A stretch of 64,000 nucleotides of DNA from Slackia sp. ZJ119 (lineage in GTDB: Bacteria > Actinomycetota > Coriobacteriia > Coriobacteriales > Eggerthellaceae). Made by a program: the position numbers and the translations under genes. Below the pieces are notes generated by a model. The model made no database searches, had not been told where the DNA came from, and was given only the letters and a program-made list of their open reading frames with translations. The DNA lies in NCBI RefSeq assembly GCF_011039175.1, contig NZ_JAAKEN010000012.1:34853-98852 (forward strand), written 5' to 3'. Below are positions 29,335-37,840 of this stretch, piece by piece; positions within the stretch are counted from its first letter, which is position 1, and each line of letters begins with the position of its first letter.

Positions 29335-29609
29335 GGGCGCCACCTCCTGCGGCTTTGGGATTCGTCCGTTGGCGCGAGTATAACAGGTTACGGTTGGGTA
29401 ACGGGCGTTCCCACGAGCATTTCACCGGCGCGGCGCCACCTGCAACTTTTAGTTGCAAATCTTTGCGCCGCTGCGGCCGATGCAACGCGCGGCTGCATGC
29501 CTGTGCGCCGTCGTGCGTCTCTTCGTTCGGCGCACAGGGCGGCAAGGCTGCTATACTGTTACCTTATCGTTGTTTTTGCATTCGCACACCCCTTCAGAAG
29601 GAGTCGCCC

Positions 29610-30824
29610 ATGCGCGTTTTGCTCATCTGCCATTTTCCGCTCACGGGATCGGGAAGCGGCGTCTACACGCTCAACATCGCCCATGCGCTGGTCAAGCAAG
29701 GCCACGAGGTCGTTGTCATCGTGCCGGAGAACCAGCCGGTCGAACAGATCCGCGCCTTCCGCGTGCACCCGGTCTACTTCAACGGCGCAACCGACGACGC
29801 GCTGGACTTCAACTTCCCCTGCTTCACGACGCACCCGCGCTCGACGCAGACGTTCTACGACCTGACCGACGAGCAGCTTGCCGCGTATGAGCAGGCCTTT
29901 CGCGCCGCCATCGAGCAGGAGGTGCGCGACTTCGCGCCCGACGTCATCCATTCGGGGCACCTGTGGCTGCTGTCCAGCTACAGCGCCGACTACGGCGTGC
30001 CGCTCGTGGTGACCGTGCACGGGACCGACCTCATCGGCTACGAGAAGGCCGAGCCGCGCTTCCGCGACCACGCGCTGCATGCGCTCCAGGCGGCGGGCGG
30101 CATCATCACCATTTCGGAAGAGAACGAGAAGCTCGTGCACGACCTGTTCGCTGACCAGGCGAAATCGTGCACACTCGTCCACAACGGCTACAATTCCGAC
30201 GTGTTCTACCCCGATGCGTGCACACGAGCAGAGGTGCTTTCAGAACTAGGTATCGAAGGAGAATTCAACAAGGTCGTGTCGTTCGCGGGGAAGTTCGCGC
30301 ACTTCAAGGGCATCGACGTGCTGCTGCGCGGCGCGGCGAAATACGAGCGCGACGGCGTGGCGACGGTGCTGGCCGGCGACGGCGAGCTGTTCGACGAGAT
30401 GCGCAGTCTGGCGGACGACCTGGGGCTGCGCCACGTCTTTTTCGTGCGCAACCAGCCCCACGACGTGCTGCGCCGGCTGTACAGCAATGCCGACGTGTCG
30501 CTTCTGACCTCGCGCAAGGAGCCGTTCGGCCTGGTCATGATAGAGGCCATGGCGTGCGGGACGCCGGTGGTGGGCAGCGACGACGGGGGAGCGGTGAACG
30601 TTTTGACGCCGGAGTGCGGGCTGCTGTTCCGCTCGGAGGACCCGGACGACCTGGCGCGGCAGGTGCGGCGCGTGCTCGACGGGGACGTGACGTTCGATCG
30701 GGCGCACGTGGCGGCCGACGCGAAGGCACGCTTTTCGCAGGACGGCAGCATCGGCAAGACGGTGGCCGTGTACGAGCGGGCCATCGCGCAGGCGTTGCTC
30801 GCAGGCGCGGAAGGCGCTCGATGA
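29610..30824 (+). CDS. Glycosyltransferase family 4 protein
   Basis: 404-residue GT-B fold enzyme. The N-terminal acceptor domain begins MRVLLICHFPLTGSGSGVYT, VTVHGTDLIGYE sits near residue 138, and the nucleotide-sugar domain has AGKFAHFKGIDVLL and the EX7E-type motif in KEPFGLVMIEAMACGTPVVG. The donor is probably a UDP- or GDP-sugar; the acceptor is unknown, with cell-envelope glycans or glycolipids likely from the family. ATG 29610 follows AGAAGGAG. The stop overlaps the start of rsmI (ATGA), so the two are translationally coupled. Confidence 0.92.
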   Translation: MRVLLICHFPLTGSGSGVYTLNIAHALVKQGHEVVVIVPENQPVEQIRAFRVHPVYFNGATDDALDFNFPCFTTHPRSTQTFYDLTDEQLAAYEQAFRAAIEQEVRDFAPDVIHSGHLWLLSSYSADYGVPLVVTVHGTDLIGYEKAEPRFRDHALHALQAAGGIITISEENEKLVHDLFADQAKSCTLVHNGYNSDVFYPDACTRAEVLSELGIEGEFNKVVSFAGKFAHFKGIDVLLRGAAKYERDGVATVLAGDGELFDEMRSLADDLGLRHVFFVRNQPHDVLRRLYSNADVSLLTSRKEPFGLVMIEAMACGTPVVGSDDGGAVNVLTPECGLLFRSEDPDDLARQVRRVLDGDVTFDRAHVAADAKARFSQDGSIGKTVAVYERAIAQALLAGAEGAR

Positions 30825-31702
30825 CGGGCGAGGGCTGTGCGCCCGGCAAGCGCCGCGGCGGCAAGCTGGTCGTGTGCCCGACGCCGCTGGGGAACCTGGG
30901 CGACATGACGCGCCGGGCGATCGAGGCGCTGGATGCAGCCGATGCGGTGTGCGCCGAAGACACGCGCGTGACGGGCAAGCTGCTTTCGGCGTTCGGCCTT
31001 GAAAAGAGGCTCGAGAGGCTCGACGAGGCGCTCGTAGGGCAGCGCTCCGCCGCGCTGGCGGCGCGGGTGCTGGCCGGCGAGGTGATCGCCTACTGTTCCG
31101 ATGCCGGCATGCCGGGCGTGTCTGATCCGGGGTTGCGCCTGGTCAGGGCCGTGCGGCAGGCAGGCGGGACCGTTGAAGTGCTCCCCGGCCCCACCGCCGT
31201 GTCCACCGCATACGTGGCAAGCGGCTGCGAAAACCCCCGCTTCTATTTCGGCGGCTTCTTCCCGCGCAAGGATGCGGAACGTCGTGCGCTGCTGGAAGGC
31301 CTGCGGGCCCTGGACGCGGCGCTCGTCTTCTACGAAAGCCCGAATCGCCTGGTCAGCGCCCTTGGCGCCATGGCCGAGGTTTTTCCTTTGCGCGAGGCGA
31401 GCGTGTGCCGCGAGCTGACGAAGCTGCACGAGGAAGTGATCACGCTGCCGCTGCCCAAGCTGCGGGAGCGGTTCGCCGAGCGCGAGCAGGCAGGTGCGCT
31501 GCGCGGCGAGATCGTCGTGGTCATTGACGGGCCGAGCGAGGCCGAGGCGGCGTGCGACCAGGAAAAGGCCGCCGAAGCCGCCCGCGTGCGGGCGTGCGAG
31601 CTGAAGGCGGAGGGCATGCGCGGCAAAGACGTCGCCAAAGCGCTTGTGCAGCAGTTTGGCATTCCGCGCAACGTCGCCTACGACATCGCGCTTGAGGCGT
31701 GA
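30821..31702 (+). CDS. rsmI: 16S rRNA (cytidine1402-2'-O)-methyltransferase
   Basis: 293-residue tetrapyrrole-methylase-fold enzyme that methylates C1402 in the decoding centre of 16S rRNA using S-adenosylmethionine. Recognised from LVVCPTPLGNLGDMTRRAIE, CAEDTRVTGKLL, YCSDAGMPGVSDPG and LPGPTAVSTAYVASG, in the order found in RsmI. The C-terminal extension (GMRGKDVAKALVQQFGIPRNVAY) is the usual RsmI HTH-like tail. It starts inside the stop of the glycosyltransferase and is followed closely by a DUF45 peptidase gene. Confidence 0.95.
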   Translation: MTGEGCAPGKRRGGKLVVCPTPLGNLGDMTRRAIEALDAADAVCAEDTRVTGKLLSAFGLEKRLERLDEALVGQRSAALAARVLAGEVIAYCSDAGMPGVSDPGLRLVRAVRQAGGTVEVLPGPTAVSTAYVASGCENPRFYFGGFFPRKDAERRALLEGLRALDAALVFYESPNRLVSALGAMAEVFPLREASVCRELTKLHEEVITLPLPKLRERFAEREQAGALRGEIVVVIDGPSEAEAACDQEKAAEAARVRACELKAEGMRGKDVAKALVQQFGIPRNVAYDIALEA

Positions 31703-31707
31703 GGCCC

Positions 31708-32433
31708 ATGCCGGTCGTTTCGCCTGGTCGATCAGGGGCTTCCCGCGACGGCGCCTCCGCAGTGCGCCCGGTTTTGTGCGACTGCACAAAACCGGGCCCG
31801 GAGGCTCCGTTTCGCCCTGCTTGCGCCGCGCGTCCGCTTCCGCTTGCCCGCGCAAAAAGCCGCCGCTACAGCGGGGCGCACGTCGGCGAGCCTGAGGACT
31901 GCGTTTTCGCCGGCATTCCCGTGCGCGTCGTCCGCAAGCGCGTGAAGAACGTCAGCCTGCGCATCGCCCGCGACGGGTCGCGCGTGGACGTTTCGGCCCC
32001 GACGTGCGTGCCGCTGCCCGACATCGAGGCGTTCGTTGTGCAAAAGCGCGTCTGGATAGAGAAGCGCCTGGCCGAGGCCGCGGCGTCTCCGGCCGCCCGA
32101 GCCGAGCGTGCCACCCCCGACGAGCTGGCCGAATGGCGCAGCGTCGTGAGCGCTTGCGTGCCGGTGCTCGTGGAAGCGTGGGAGCCTGTCATGGGCGTGA
32201 AGGCTGGCCGTTTGGACTACCGCAACATGAAAAGCCGGTGGGGCAGCTGCCAGCCGTCGACCGGACGCATCTGCATCAACGTGCGCCTGGCGCTCTATCC
32301 GCCCGAGTGCCTGGAGTACGTGGTGGTCCACGAGCTGTGCCATCTGCTGGTCCCCGGCCACGGCGAGCCGTTTCGCCGCCTGATGGACGCGTATCTGCCC
32401 GACTGGAAGGCCCGTCGCGACAAGCTGCGCTGA
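31708..32433 (+). CDS. DUF45/YgjP-type metallopeptidase
   Basis: 241-residue protein whose C-terminal part is a YgjP-like (DUF45) zinc-peptidase domain: VKNVSLRIARDG, NMKSRWGSCQPSTGRICIN and the HExxH-type motif VVHELCHLLVPGHGEPFRRL near residue 210, with the third ligand expected at the second His. The first ~65 residues are low in similarity and proline/arginine-rich, so the true start may lie further in. ATG 31708 (GAGG 11 bases upstream) is one choice; a GTG at 31699 overlaps the rsmI stop. Targets of this family are unknown; a SprT-like role in protein quality control is possible. Confidence 0.85.
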   Translation: MPVVSPGRSGASRDGASAVRPVLCDCTKPGPEAPFRPACAARPLPLARAKSRRYSGAHVGEPEDCVFAGIPVRVVRKRVKNVSLRIARDGSRVDVSAPTCVPLPDIEAFVVQKRVWIEKRLAEAAASPAARAERATPDELAEWRSVVSACVPVLVEAWEPVMGVKAGRLDYRNMKSRWGSCQPSTGRICINVRLALYPPECLEYVVVHELCHLLVPGHGEPFRRLMDAYLPDWKARRDKLR

Positions 32434-32526
32434 TGTGGATTCGGCAGGCGTCGGCTTTATGCGGGTGCGATCGTCTGCCGATGCGCGTATGATACGCAGC
32501 AAAGCACTCTGTCGAAAGGGGGGGAC

Positions 32527-33033
32527 ATGAAGAAGAGAATCGCGGTGCTCGTCGGCGTGCTGCTCGTGGCGCTGGCCGTGCCCATGGTCGCCTTCGGGGC
32601 GCCGTCGTGGTCCGGCATGGGAAGCGCGGCCGTGCGCGAGGCCCCGGCCCCGGCCGCCTGCCCGAACTACGAAGACGCCGACGCCGACGGCGCCTGCGAC
32701 AACGCGGGGACGACGTGCCCGCCCGCCGCGCAGGCCCGTCCGAACTACCAGGACGCTAACGGCGGCGGCGCCTGCGACAACGCCGCCAGCCGCCCGGCGC
32801 AGGCCTGCCCGCGCACCGGCGCCGGCTGTCCGGCAAACAGCGGTGCCTGCCCTGCCTTCGCCGATGCGGACAACGACGGCGTCTGCGACGGCTGCGGCAA
32901 CGCGCAGGGCGCCTGCCCGAACTACGAAGACGCTAACGGCGACGGCGCCTGCGACAACGCCGCCGACCGCCCGGCGCAGGGGCGCTGCGGGAACGGCCAC
33001 GGCTCTGGCCACGGCCACGGCTGCCGCCGCTAG
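32527..33033 (+). CDS. Small secreted Cys-rich protein with four Asp/Gly calcium-type repeats
   Basis: 168 residues: a clear signal peptide (MKKRIAVLVGVLLVALAVPM, probable cleavage after VAFGA), then four repeats of the form CPNYEDADADGACDNAG, with acidic DxDxDG loops similar to thrombospondin type 3 or dockerin-like calcium loops, and paired cysteines. The tail is Gly/His-rich (NGHGSGHGHGCRR), a possible metal site. The ribosome site sits in a run of seven G (32518-32524), a length-variable type of sequence. Not assigned to a known family; probably an exported calcium- or metal-binding protein. A terminator follows. Confidence 0.8.
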   Translation: MKKRIAVLVGVLLVALAVPMVAFGAPSWSGMGSAAVREAPAPAACPNYEDADADGACDNAGTTCPPAAQARPNYQDANGGGACDNAASRPAQACPRTGAGCPANSGACPAFADADNDGVCDGCGNAQGACPNYEDANGDGACDNAADRPAQGRCGNGHGSGHGHGCRR

Positions 33034-33135
33034 CTGGTTTGTGCATGCAGGGGCCGGCGCCCGAAGTCTAAGGCCGCCAGGCGCCAGCCGCCGTACAAAA
33101 GATGACAGCATAAGTCAGTATTTCGCCAAGCTCCA

Positions 33136-33168
33136 AGCCCCGAGCGCATTGATCGCTTGGGGCTTTTT
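33136..33168 (+). terminator. Rho-independent terminator
   Basis: Stem AGCCCCGAGCG (33136-33146) / CGCTTGGGGCT (33154-33164) with one wobble, loop CATTGAT, then TTTTT to 33168. It closes the unit ending with the Cys-rich protein gene. Confidence 0.9.
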
Positions 33169-33229
33169 GCGCGTTGGACCTCGTTTTTCGCCCCTGTTGA
33201 AAATCTTTGTCAAGATGCGCGTTGTCGCA

Positions 33230-33256
33230 TTGCGCAGATGCAACAGCAGGTATAAT
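33230..33256 (+). promoter_or_regulatory. Promoter upstream of the Ala/Glu-rich membrane protein
   Basis: TTGCGC (33230-33235), short 15-bp spacer, TATAAT (33251-33256), 44 bases before the start codon. The -10 is perfect; the -35 is uncertain. Confidence 0.5.
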
Positions 33257-33300
33257 CCCGTTACCAAACGGACGTCTGAGGTGTATGCAAAGAGGACGAG

Positions 33301-34200
33301 ATGACCAGGGGAAATGATCATACGAGCCAGTGGAATACCCATGCAAGCGAAAGTTGGGCCACCCAATCTGCGAGGCTGCAGCGCCGTGCGCCGCATGCGT
33401 CGCGCACCGAGCCGCAAGAGTGGGGAGGGGTGAAGGCCATCGCGCTGGAAACGGCCGAAGACCGCGTCCGGCTGCGTGCGAGGGCCACGCGGAAGTTTCG
33501 CGTCGTCGTGGCATGCGTCACCGCCGTCGCCATCGTGGCGGTCGTGGGCGGCACGGCGTACGGCATCTCGAAGATGGTCGGGATCGACAAGGCGTATTCG
33601 CTGGTGCAGGGCATCGTAAGCCCCGAATCGGCCGCGCAAAGCGAAGAGGAGGCGAAGCCCGCCGGCCCTGAAGACGTCGCGCTCGACGCCGACGCCGCGG
33701 CCGCCGAGGCGGAGGCCGAAGCCGCCGCGGCCGCCGAAGCGGAAGCCGCCGCGGCAGCAGCCGAGGCCGAAGCCGCGAAAGAGGCCGAGCCCGCGCTGCC
33801 GCTGAGCTATTCCGACGTCACCACCGAAGACGAAAGCACCTACGGCATCTGGACGCCCTGGCTCATGGAGACGACCTACGAGCAAAACGAGGGCCAGTGG
33901 TATGCCGTCGGCGCGTTCGCCTATGACTTTTTGACCTCGTACGACCAGGCCGTCGTGGCGCAGTTTTCCATCAACAACTCCGACATCAAGCTGGAAGCCG
34001 AAGGCGGCGAAACGATCGAAGGCGATCTCGTGCTGCATGAATCGCCGGTGCAAGGGCGGATCATCACGCGTGCGCCGGTCGACTTTGAAGGCGCCTACGC
34101 CGAACAGCCCCTGCGCGAAGCGATGAAGGGCTATGTGCTGGAAGGCCTCATCCAAACCGAAGACGGCCAAGTCATCAAACGCACCCGCACCTTTGCATAA
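33301..34200 (+). CDS. Single-pass membrane protein with Ala/Glu-rich helical stalk, unknown function
   Basis: 299 residues, not assigned to a family. About 65 cytoplasmic polar residues are followed by one membrane helix (VVVACVTAVAIVAVVGGTAY, about 63-82), a 50-residue stalk of AEAEA-type repeats predicted to form a coiled coil or rigid helix (about 125-165), and an extracytoplasmic domain of ~135 residues with YGIWTPWLMETTYEQNEGQW. The topology suggests a surface-exposed domain held away from the membrane. AGAGGACGAG precedes the ATG. It has its own promoter and lies before a small ferredoxin gene without obvious linkage. Confidence 0.75.
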   Translation: MTRGNDHTSQWNTHASESWATQSARLQRRAPHASRTEPQEWGGVKAIALETAEDRVRLRARATRKFRVVVACVTAVAIVAVVGGTAYGISKMVGIDKAYSLVQGIVSPESAAQSEEEAKPAGPEDVALDADAAAAEAEAEAAAAAEAEAAAAAAEAEAAKEAEPALPLSYSDVTTEDESTYGIWTPWLMETTYEQNEGQWYAVGAFAYDFLTSYDQAVVAQFSINNSDIKLEAEGGETIEGDLVLHESPVQGRIITRAPVDFEGAYAEQPLREAMKGYVLEGLIQTEDGQVIKRTRTFA

Positions 34201-34369
34201 GCGCCTGCGTTTGTCGCCTGTGGGCGGCGGGAACGTTCCGCCGAGGCTGCCGCCGGGGCTTGGGCGGGCGGCGTGTCGTACAATAGGGCCGTTGCGCTTC
34301 GTTGCCTGTAGGAGAGCGGCGCTGAAGCGCGAACAGGCCTTGGAACGATTGAGCTGAAAGGACGAGAAC

Positions 34370-34540
34370 ATGGTAAAGATCGAAAACGGCGACGACTGCA
34401 TCGCGTGCGGCGTGTGCGCCGATTCTTGCCCCAACGACGTGCTGGCCGTGGAGGACATGGTCGAGATCGTCAACGGCGACGACTGCATCGACTGCGGCAT
34501 CTGCGTCGACGAGTGCCCTGTCGACGTGCTGGCGATCTAA
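34370..34540 (+). CDS. Small 2[4Fe-4S] ferredoxin
   Basis: 56 residues, easily missed because of its size. Two CxxCxxCxxxCP motifs are complete: CIACGVCADSCP (residues 10-21) and CIDCGICVDECP (39-50), each binding one [4Fe-4S] cluster. The halves are near duplicates (ENGDDCIACG / VNGDDCIDCG). AAAGGACGAG precedes ATG 34370. A soluble low-potential electron carrier for anaerobic metabolism; partners could include the 2-oxoacid:ferredoxin oxidoreductase at 60-63 kb or the dehydratase activase, which is inference. Confidence 0.95.
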   Translation: MVKIENGDDCIACGVCADSCPNDVLAVEDMVEIVNGDDCIDCGICVDECPVDVLAI

Positions 34541-34568
34541 TCGCGGCCGCTGACCGAGTCGTTTCCCG

Positions 34569-34605
34569 CATCGCCCGACGGCGCCACGCGCACCGTCGGG
34601 CGATG
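34569..34605 (+). terminator. Terminator hairpin after the ferredoxin gene
   Basis: Perfect 13-bp stem CATCGCCCGACGG (34569-34581) / CCGTCGGGCGATG (34593-34605), 28 bases after the stop. Weak T-tract. Confidence 0.65.
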
Positions 34606-34794
34606 TTGCGCGTGGGGCGGGAAGTTGCGGCGGGTCGGCGGCGCGGCGGCGCAGCGACGCCGGCCGCAGCGCTGCAGCGGCCGCTCGACGGAGTCTGCAG
34701 CGGCGACGGTGCCCGTCCTGCTGCGCCAGACGGCTGACAACGCCTCCGGGTGTGCAGGTCGTGCGAAGATTTCGTCTTCACGGTAACCGAAACG

Positions 34795-34824
34795 TTGACT
34801 TCGCTTCTCAGACCGTCGTACACT
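34795..34824 (+). promoter_or_regulatory. Promoter of the rplM-rpsI operon
   Basis: TTGACT (34795-34800), 18-bp spacer, TACACT (34819-34824), giving a leader of about 150 nt before rplM. Confidence 0.75.
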
Positions 34825-34836
34825 TCAAAAGTTCGC

Positions 34837-34951
34837 TTTCAAAAGCCCCGTAATCGCAGGCGGCTGACGGAGCGCGACGGAAGGGAGTCCAGGCCCGCAC
34901 CCCGCGCGTCGGCGTAGGAAACCGGCACCGAGCAGCGCTGCACTTTTGAAA
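34837..34951 (+). promoter_or_regulatory. Candidate structured 5' leader of rplM-rpsI (ribosomal-protein autoregulation)
   Basis: TTTCAAAAG (34837-34845) pairs perfectly with CTTTTGAAA (34943-34951), which would close a ~115-nt structured, GC-rich RNA domain that ends about 15 nt before the ribosome site. Such closing stems are typical of r-protein leader RNAs. Whether L13 or S9 binds it is not shown. Confidence 0.45.
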
Positions 34952-34978
34952 ACTAACAGACACGTTGGAGGAATGAAG

Positions 34979-35413
34979 TTGAAGACGTTTTACGCGAAGC
35001 CCCAGGAAGTGGAGCGTGAATGGGTCTTGATCGACGCCGAGAACCAGGTTCTGGGTCGCGTCGCCGCCAAGGCTGCCACCATTCTCAAGGGCAAGCACAA
35101 GCCGCAGTACACGCCGCATGTCGACACCGGTGATTTCGTGATCATCATCAATGCCGACAAGATTCGCGTGACGGGCAACAAAGCCACGGAGAAGCGCTAC
35201 TATCGCCACAGCGGTTATCCGGGTGGCCTGAAGTCCGAGTCTTTCCAGGAGGCTATGGCCAAGCATCCCGAACGCGTCATCGAGCATGCCGTCAAGGGCA
35301 TGCTGCCGAAGAACACGCTCGGTCGCGCCATGGGCAAGAAGCTCAAGGTGTATGTGGGTCCTGAGCACCCGCATGTTGGACAGAAGCCCCGCGAGATCAA
35401 GATGGAGGGTTAA
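34979..35413 (+). CDS. rplM: 50S ribosomal protein L13
   Basis: 144 residues (E. coli L13 has 142). Core matches include [44 protein letters not shown] and [19 protein letters not shown]. The likely start is TTG at 34979: it yields [14 protein letters not shown], the normal L13 N-terminus, and lies 7 nt after GGAGG (34967-34971). The ATG at 34973 sits too close to that site and would add two residues. First gene of the universal L13-S9 operon; rpsI starts three bases after the stop. Confidence 0.97.
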   Translation: MKTFYAKPQEVEREWVLIDAENQVLGRVAAKAATILKGKHKPQYTPHVDTGDFVIIINADKIRVTGNKATEKRYYRHSGYPGGLKSESFQEAMAKHPERVIEHAVKGMLPKNTLGRAMGKKLKVYVGPEHPHVGQKPREIKMEG

Positions 35414-35416
35414 CCC

Positions 35417-35809
35417 ATGGCAGGTGAAGCTTTGTATTACGGCACCGGCCGCCGCAAGAGCGCCGTCGCGCGCGTGCGCCTCGTTCCCGGCACCGGCAAG
35501 GTCACGGTCAACGGCCGTGAAGGCGTGCAGTACTTCGGTCGCCAGGGCCTCGTCGACGATGCGACCGCTCCGTTCCGCGTGACGGACACGGTGGACCACT
35601 TCGACGTGATCGCCCGCATCAACGGCGGCGGCATCTCCGGCCAGGCTGGTGCGCTGCGCCACGGCATTTCCCGCGCCCTGCTCGAGGCCGGCGATTATCG
35701 CGCCGAGCTGAAGAAGGCCGGGTTCCTGACGCGCGACGCCCGTAAGGTCGAACGCAAGAAGTACGGCCTGAAGAAGGCTCGCAAGCGTCCGCAGTTCTCG
35801 AAGCGCTAA
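35417..35809 (+). CDS. rpsI: 30S ribosomal protein S9
   Basis: 130 residues, normal for S9. Family signatures: [19 protein letters not shown] at the N-terminus, [19 protein letters not shown] in the middle and the basic C-terminal tail [15 protein letters not shown] that reaches the P-site tRNA. Its GAGGGT site lies in the end of rplM, so the two proteins are translated from one message. Confidence 0.98.
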   Translation: MAGEALYYGTGRRKSAVARVRLVPGTGKVTVNGREGVQYFGRQGLVDDATAPFRVTDTVDHFDVIARINGGGISGQAGALRHGISRALLEAGDYRAELKKAGFLTRDARKVERKKYGLKKARKRPQFSKR

Positions 35810-36014
35810 GCGGTTTCGACTGCTCCCGCCAAGACGAGCGCAAGCTGCCCGGCGGGGACGACCGAAAGAACGCTTCGGGCACGTCATATCGCTTTTCAAG
35901 CAGAGGTCCGCCGCCGGAAGGTGCGCGGGCCTTTGCTTTGCTTGCCCCGAAGCGTGCGCCGGGGCCGGGTACGGTATACTGCTGCCGTCTGATACTTGAG
36001 CGAAAGGATCATCC

Positions 36015-36326
36015 ATGCTGGTTACCACTGCAGACGTCATCCCCGGAACGAACGTGCAGGTGCTCGGCCTTGTGCGCGGCAACATCGTGGCCTCGAAAAA
36101 CGTGGGCCGCGACATCATGGCCGGGTTCAAGGCCATCGCCGGCGGCGAAATCGAGTCCTACACCCAGATGACCGACGAGGCCCGCACCGTCGCCGAGCAG
36201 CGCATGGAGGCCCAGGCCCAGGCCATGGGCGCCGACGCCGTGGTGGCGATGCGCTTCTCAAGCGAAACCGTCATCGACGGCACCACCGAAATGCTCGCCT
36301 ACGGCACTGCGGTGAAGTTCGTGTAG
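36015..36326 (+). CDS. YbjQ/UPF0145 family protein
   Basis: 103 residues of the YbjQ-like UPF0145 family, small proteins that form pentamers and are annotated as putative heavy-metal-binding. Visible signatures: PGTNVQVLGLVRGNIVASKN, ARTVAEQRMEAQAQAMGAD and the closing YGTAVKFV. GAAAGGA precedes the ATG; a TATACT -10-like hexamer is at 35975-35980. Physiological role unknown. Confidence 0.92.
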   Translation: MLVTTADVIPGTNVQVLGLVRGNIVASKNVGRDIMAGFKAIAGGEIESYTQMTDEARTVAEQRMEAQAQAMGADAVVAMRFSSETVIDGTTEMLAYGTAVKFV

Positions 36327-36365
36327 AGGCTGCTGTCGGCTTGCCAGCCGTATGGGGCGTCCGGG

Positions 36366-36489
36366 GCCGTCGGACGGCGGCCGTGCCGACGAGGCTGCGC
36401 TTTGATGCGTCGGCTTCTCGAGCCAAGGTCTCGAGAAGCTTTTGGCTGGGACCAAAGCTCCGTCCCGCCGCCGCGGCCGCCTGCCGAAG
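36366..36489. repeat. Family B palindromic repeat (copy B1)
   Basis: Left end CCGTCGGACGGCGGCC, right end CCGCCGCGGCCGCCTGC, centre with CTTCTCGAG/CTCGAGAAG (36414-36422/36430-36438). Same orientation and nearly the same centre as copy B2 at 37957-38082; the two flank the HTH/DUF3990 gene pair. Confidence 0.65.
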
Positions 36490-36537
36490 TTGGGAAGTGC
36501 GAAGGAACTCGATCGCAGGACTTCGCTGCCGTCCTGG

Positions 36538-37179
36538 CTATTCCAGCGGATATTCGAACAGGTCTTCGATGCGGCATCCGAGCGCTCGCGCTAGCGCGTA
36601 GAGCGAAACGCCGCGGGCGACGTTGATGTCCTTGCGGCGCTGTTCGTACTGCTGGATGGCCCGCAAAGAAACGCCCGACGCTTCCGCCAGGTCGCGCTGC
36701 GTGAGGCCGCGAGCTTCGCGAACGGCCTTCAGCGGCGCATCTTGGCTTCGGACCCGTCGCTCCATCTCTTCGACGAATCGCTCTTCCGACGCTTCGTGCC
36801 ACGGATGGTACAAGGCGGTCACCTGGTTGATCGCGACCGTGCGGGCGATGACGCGAAACGGCCGTCCTGACGCCCACTGCCAATAGGCGATCGCCCATCC
36901 GCACCAGTATTCGACGCCGTCGCCGATGCTCACGTCGTCTGTCAGGGCCACGCCCGCGTCGATGCCGGCTCGATAGCACGTTTCCAAGAACAGCTCGATG
37001 CCCGAAGCGCCGGCGACATAGCGGGGAGATCCCGACCCGAACGCTTCGGCGACGTCCGTCGAGACGAACAGGTCGAAAAAGCGCTGCAGCGGCATGTCGG
37101 CCCGGTTTGCTGCGCAGTCGAACGCTTCGCCGAGGGTTTCCATGGCTCCGAACAGGTACGTTTCGTCATAGGCCCTCAT
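36538..37179 (-). CDS. XRE-family HTH protein, partner of the DUF3990 gene (putative antitoxin)
   Basis: 213 residues. The last ~70 form a lambda-repressor-like domain (REARGLTQRDLAEASGVSL, RAIQQYEQRRKDINVARG). The first ~135 are of no recognised family (RFFDLFVSTDVAEAF, WCGWAIAYWQWASGRPFRV), probably the part that contacts the partner. Its start overlaps the end of the DUF3990 gene by 14 bases, a hallmark of coupled two-gene modules. Context suggests the antitoxin or regulator of a toxin-antitoxin-like pair; this is inference. Confidence 0.8.
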   Translation of the reverse strand: MRAYDETYLFGAMETLGEAFDCAANRADMPLQRFFDLFVSTDVAEAFGSGSPRYVAGASGIELFLETCYRAGIDAGVALTDDVSIGDGVEYWCGWAIAYWQWASGRPFRVIARTVAINQVTALYHPWHEASEERFVEEMERRVRSQDAPLKAVREARGLTQRDLAEASGVSLRAIQQYEQRRKDINVARGVSLYALARALGCRIEDLFEYPLE

Positions 37180-37840
37180 AGCCGGCCGCCTTCCCTTGTA
37201 AAATGTCGCGCAGGTATATGCCGTCGATGCCTTGCTCGGCGGCTTCTTTCTGGTAGAGCGCCCGGGCTCGTTCGTCGCGCCTCATGCGCTTGGGGTAGTA
37301 CGTGCTGCCCGAAACCGCCTCGGCTCCCAAAAACGCTATCCGCTGGAAGGCGGCGGGGCTTTTCAGCACCACCTGCTCGCCCAAGTCGCCGAGCCGCATG
37401 GCGCGGGTCAGCTGCTCGAGGGAAATGTCGTTGCGCAAGAACGCCCGCGCGAAGGTGAAGTAGCTGTCATCGGCTCGGTTTCCCCTGATGACGTCGTAGT
37501 CGTCCAGCGGAAGCGAGTAGCGCTCCAGCAGATAGCGCTTGCCTTCGACGGCCACCGGCGTCTTTGCGTCGACGATTCGGTGGGCGAGCAGCACCGCCAG
37601 CCAGTGCAGCACTGAAAACTCGTCGGAGTTGAGCTGAAGCGTGCGCAGGCCGTCCGTGGACAGGGCGTAGCGGTTCACGAAACCGTCGGCGCCCTCTTCT
37701 TGGCAGGCCCATTCTCGCGCGAGCTCTTGATGTTCGGTGCAGTAAAACCCCAGGCCATAGTCGTTGTACGGCCGTCCTTCGCCGTAAAGCGGCTTTTCGA
37801 CGACGTGGTTCGAGCCGTGGAACAGCACAAGCGTTGTCAT
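37166..37840 (-). CDS. DUF3990 family protein (putative ADP-ribosyltransferase-fold toxin)
   Basis: 224 residues. The N-terminus has the DUF3990 pattern LFHGSNHVVEKPLYGEGRP then NDYGLGFYCTEHQELAREWA, in which the FHGS and GFYCT segments resemble the H-Y motif spacing of ADP-ribosyltransferases. That link comes from family knowledge, not proof of activity. The first gene of a two-gene unit with the overlapping HTH gene. Flanked at both sides by family B repeats. Alternatives: a non-toxic regulator. Confidence 0.82.
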   Translation of the reverse strand: MTTLVLFHGSNHVVEKPLYGEGRPYNDYGLGFYCTEHQELAREWACQEEGADGFVNRYALSTDGLRTLQLNSDEFSVLHWLAVLLAHRIVDAKTPVAVEGKRYLLERYSLPLDDYDVIRGNRADDSYFTFARAFLRNDISLEQLTRAMRLGDLGEQVVLKSPAAFQRIAFLGAEAVSGSTYYPKRMRRDERARALYQKEAAEQGIDGIYLRDILQGKAAGYEGL

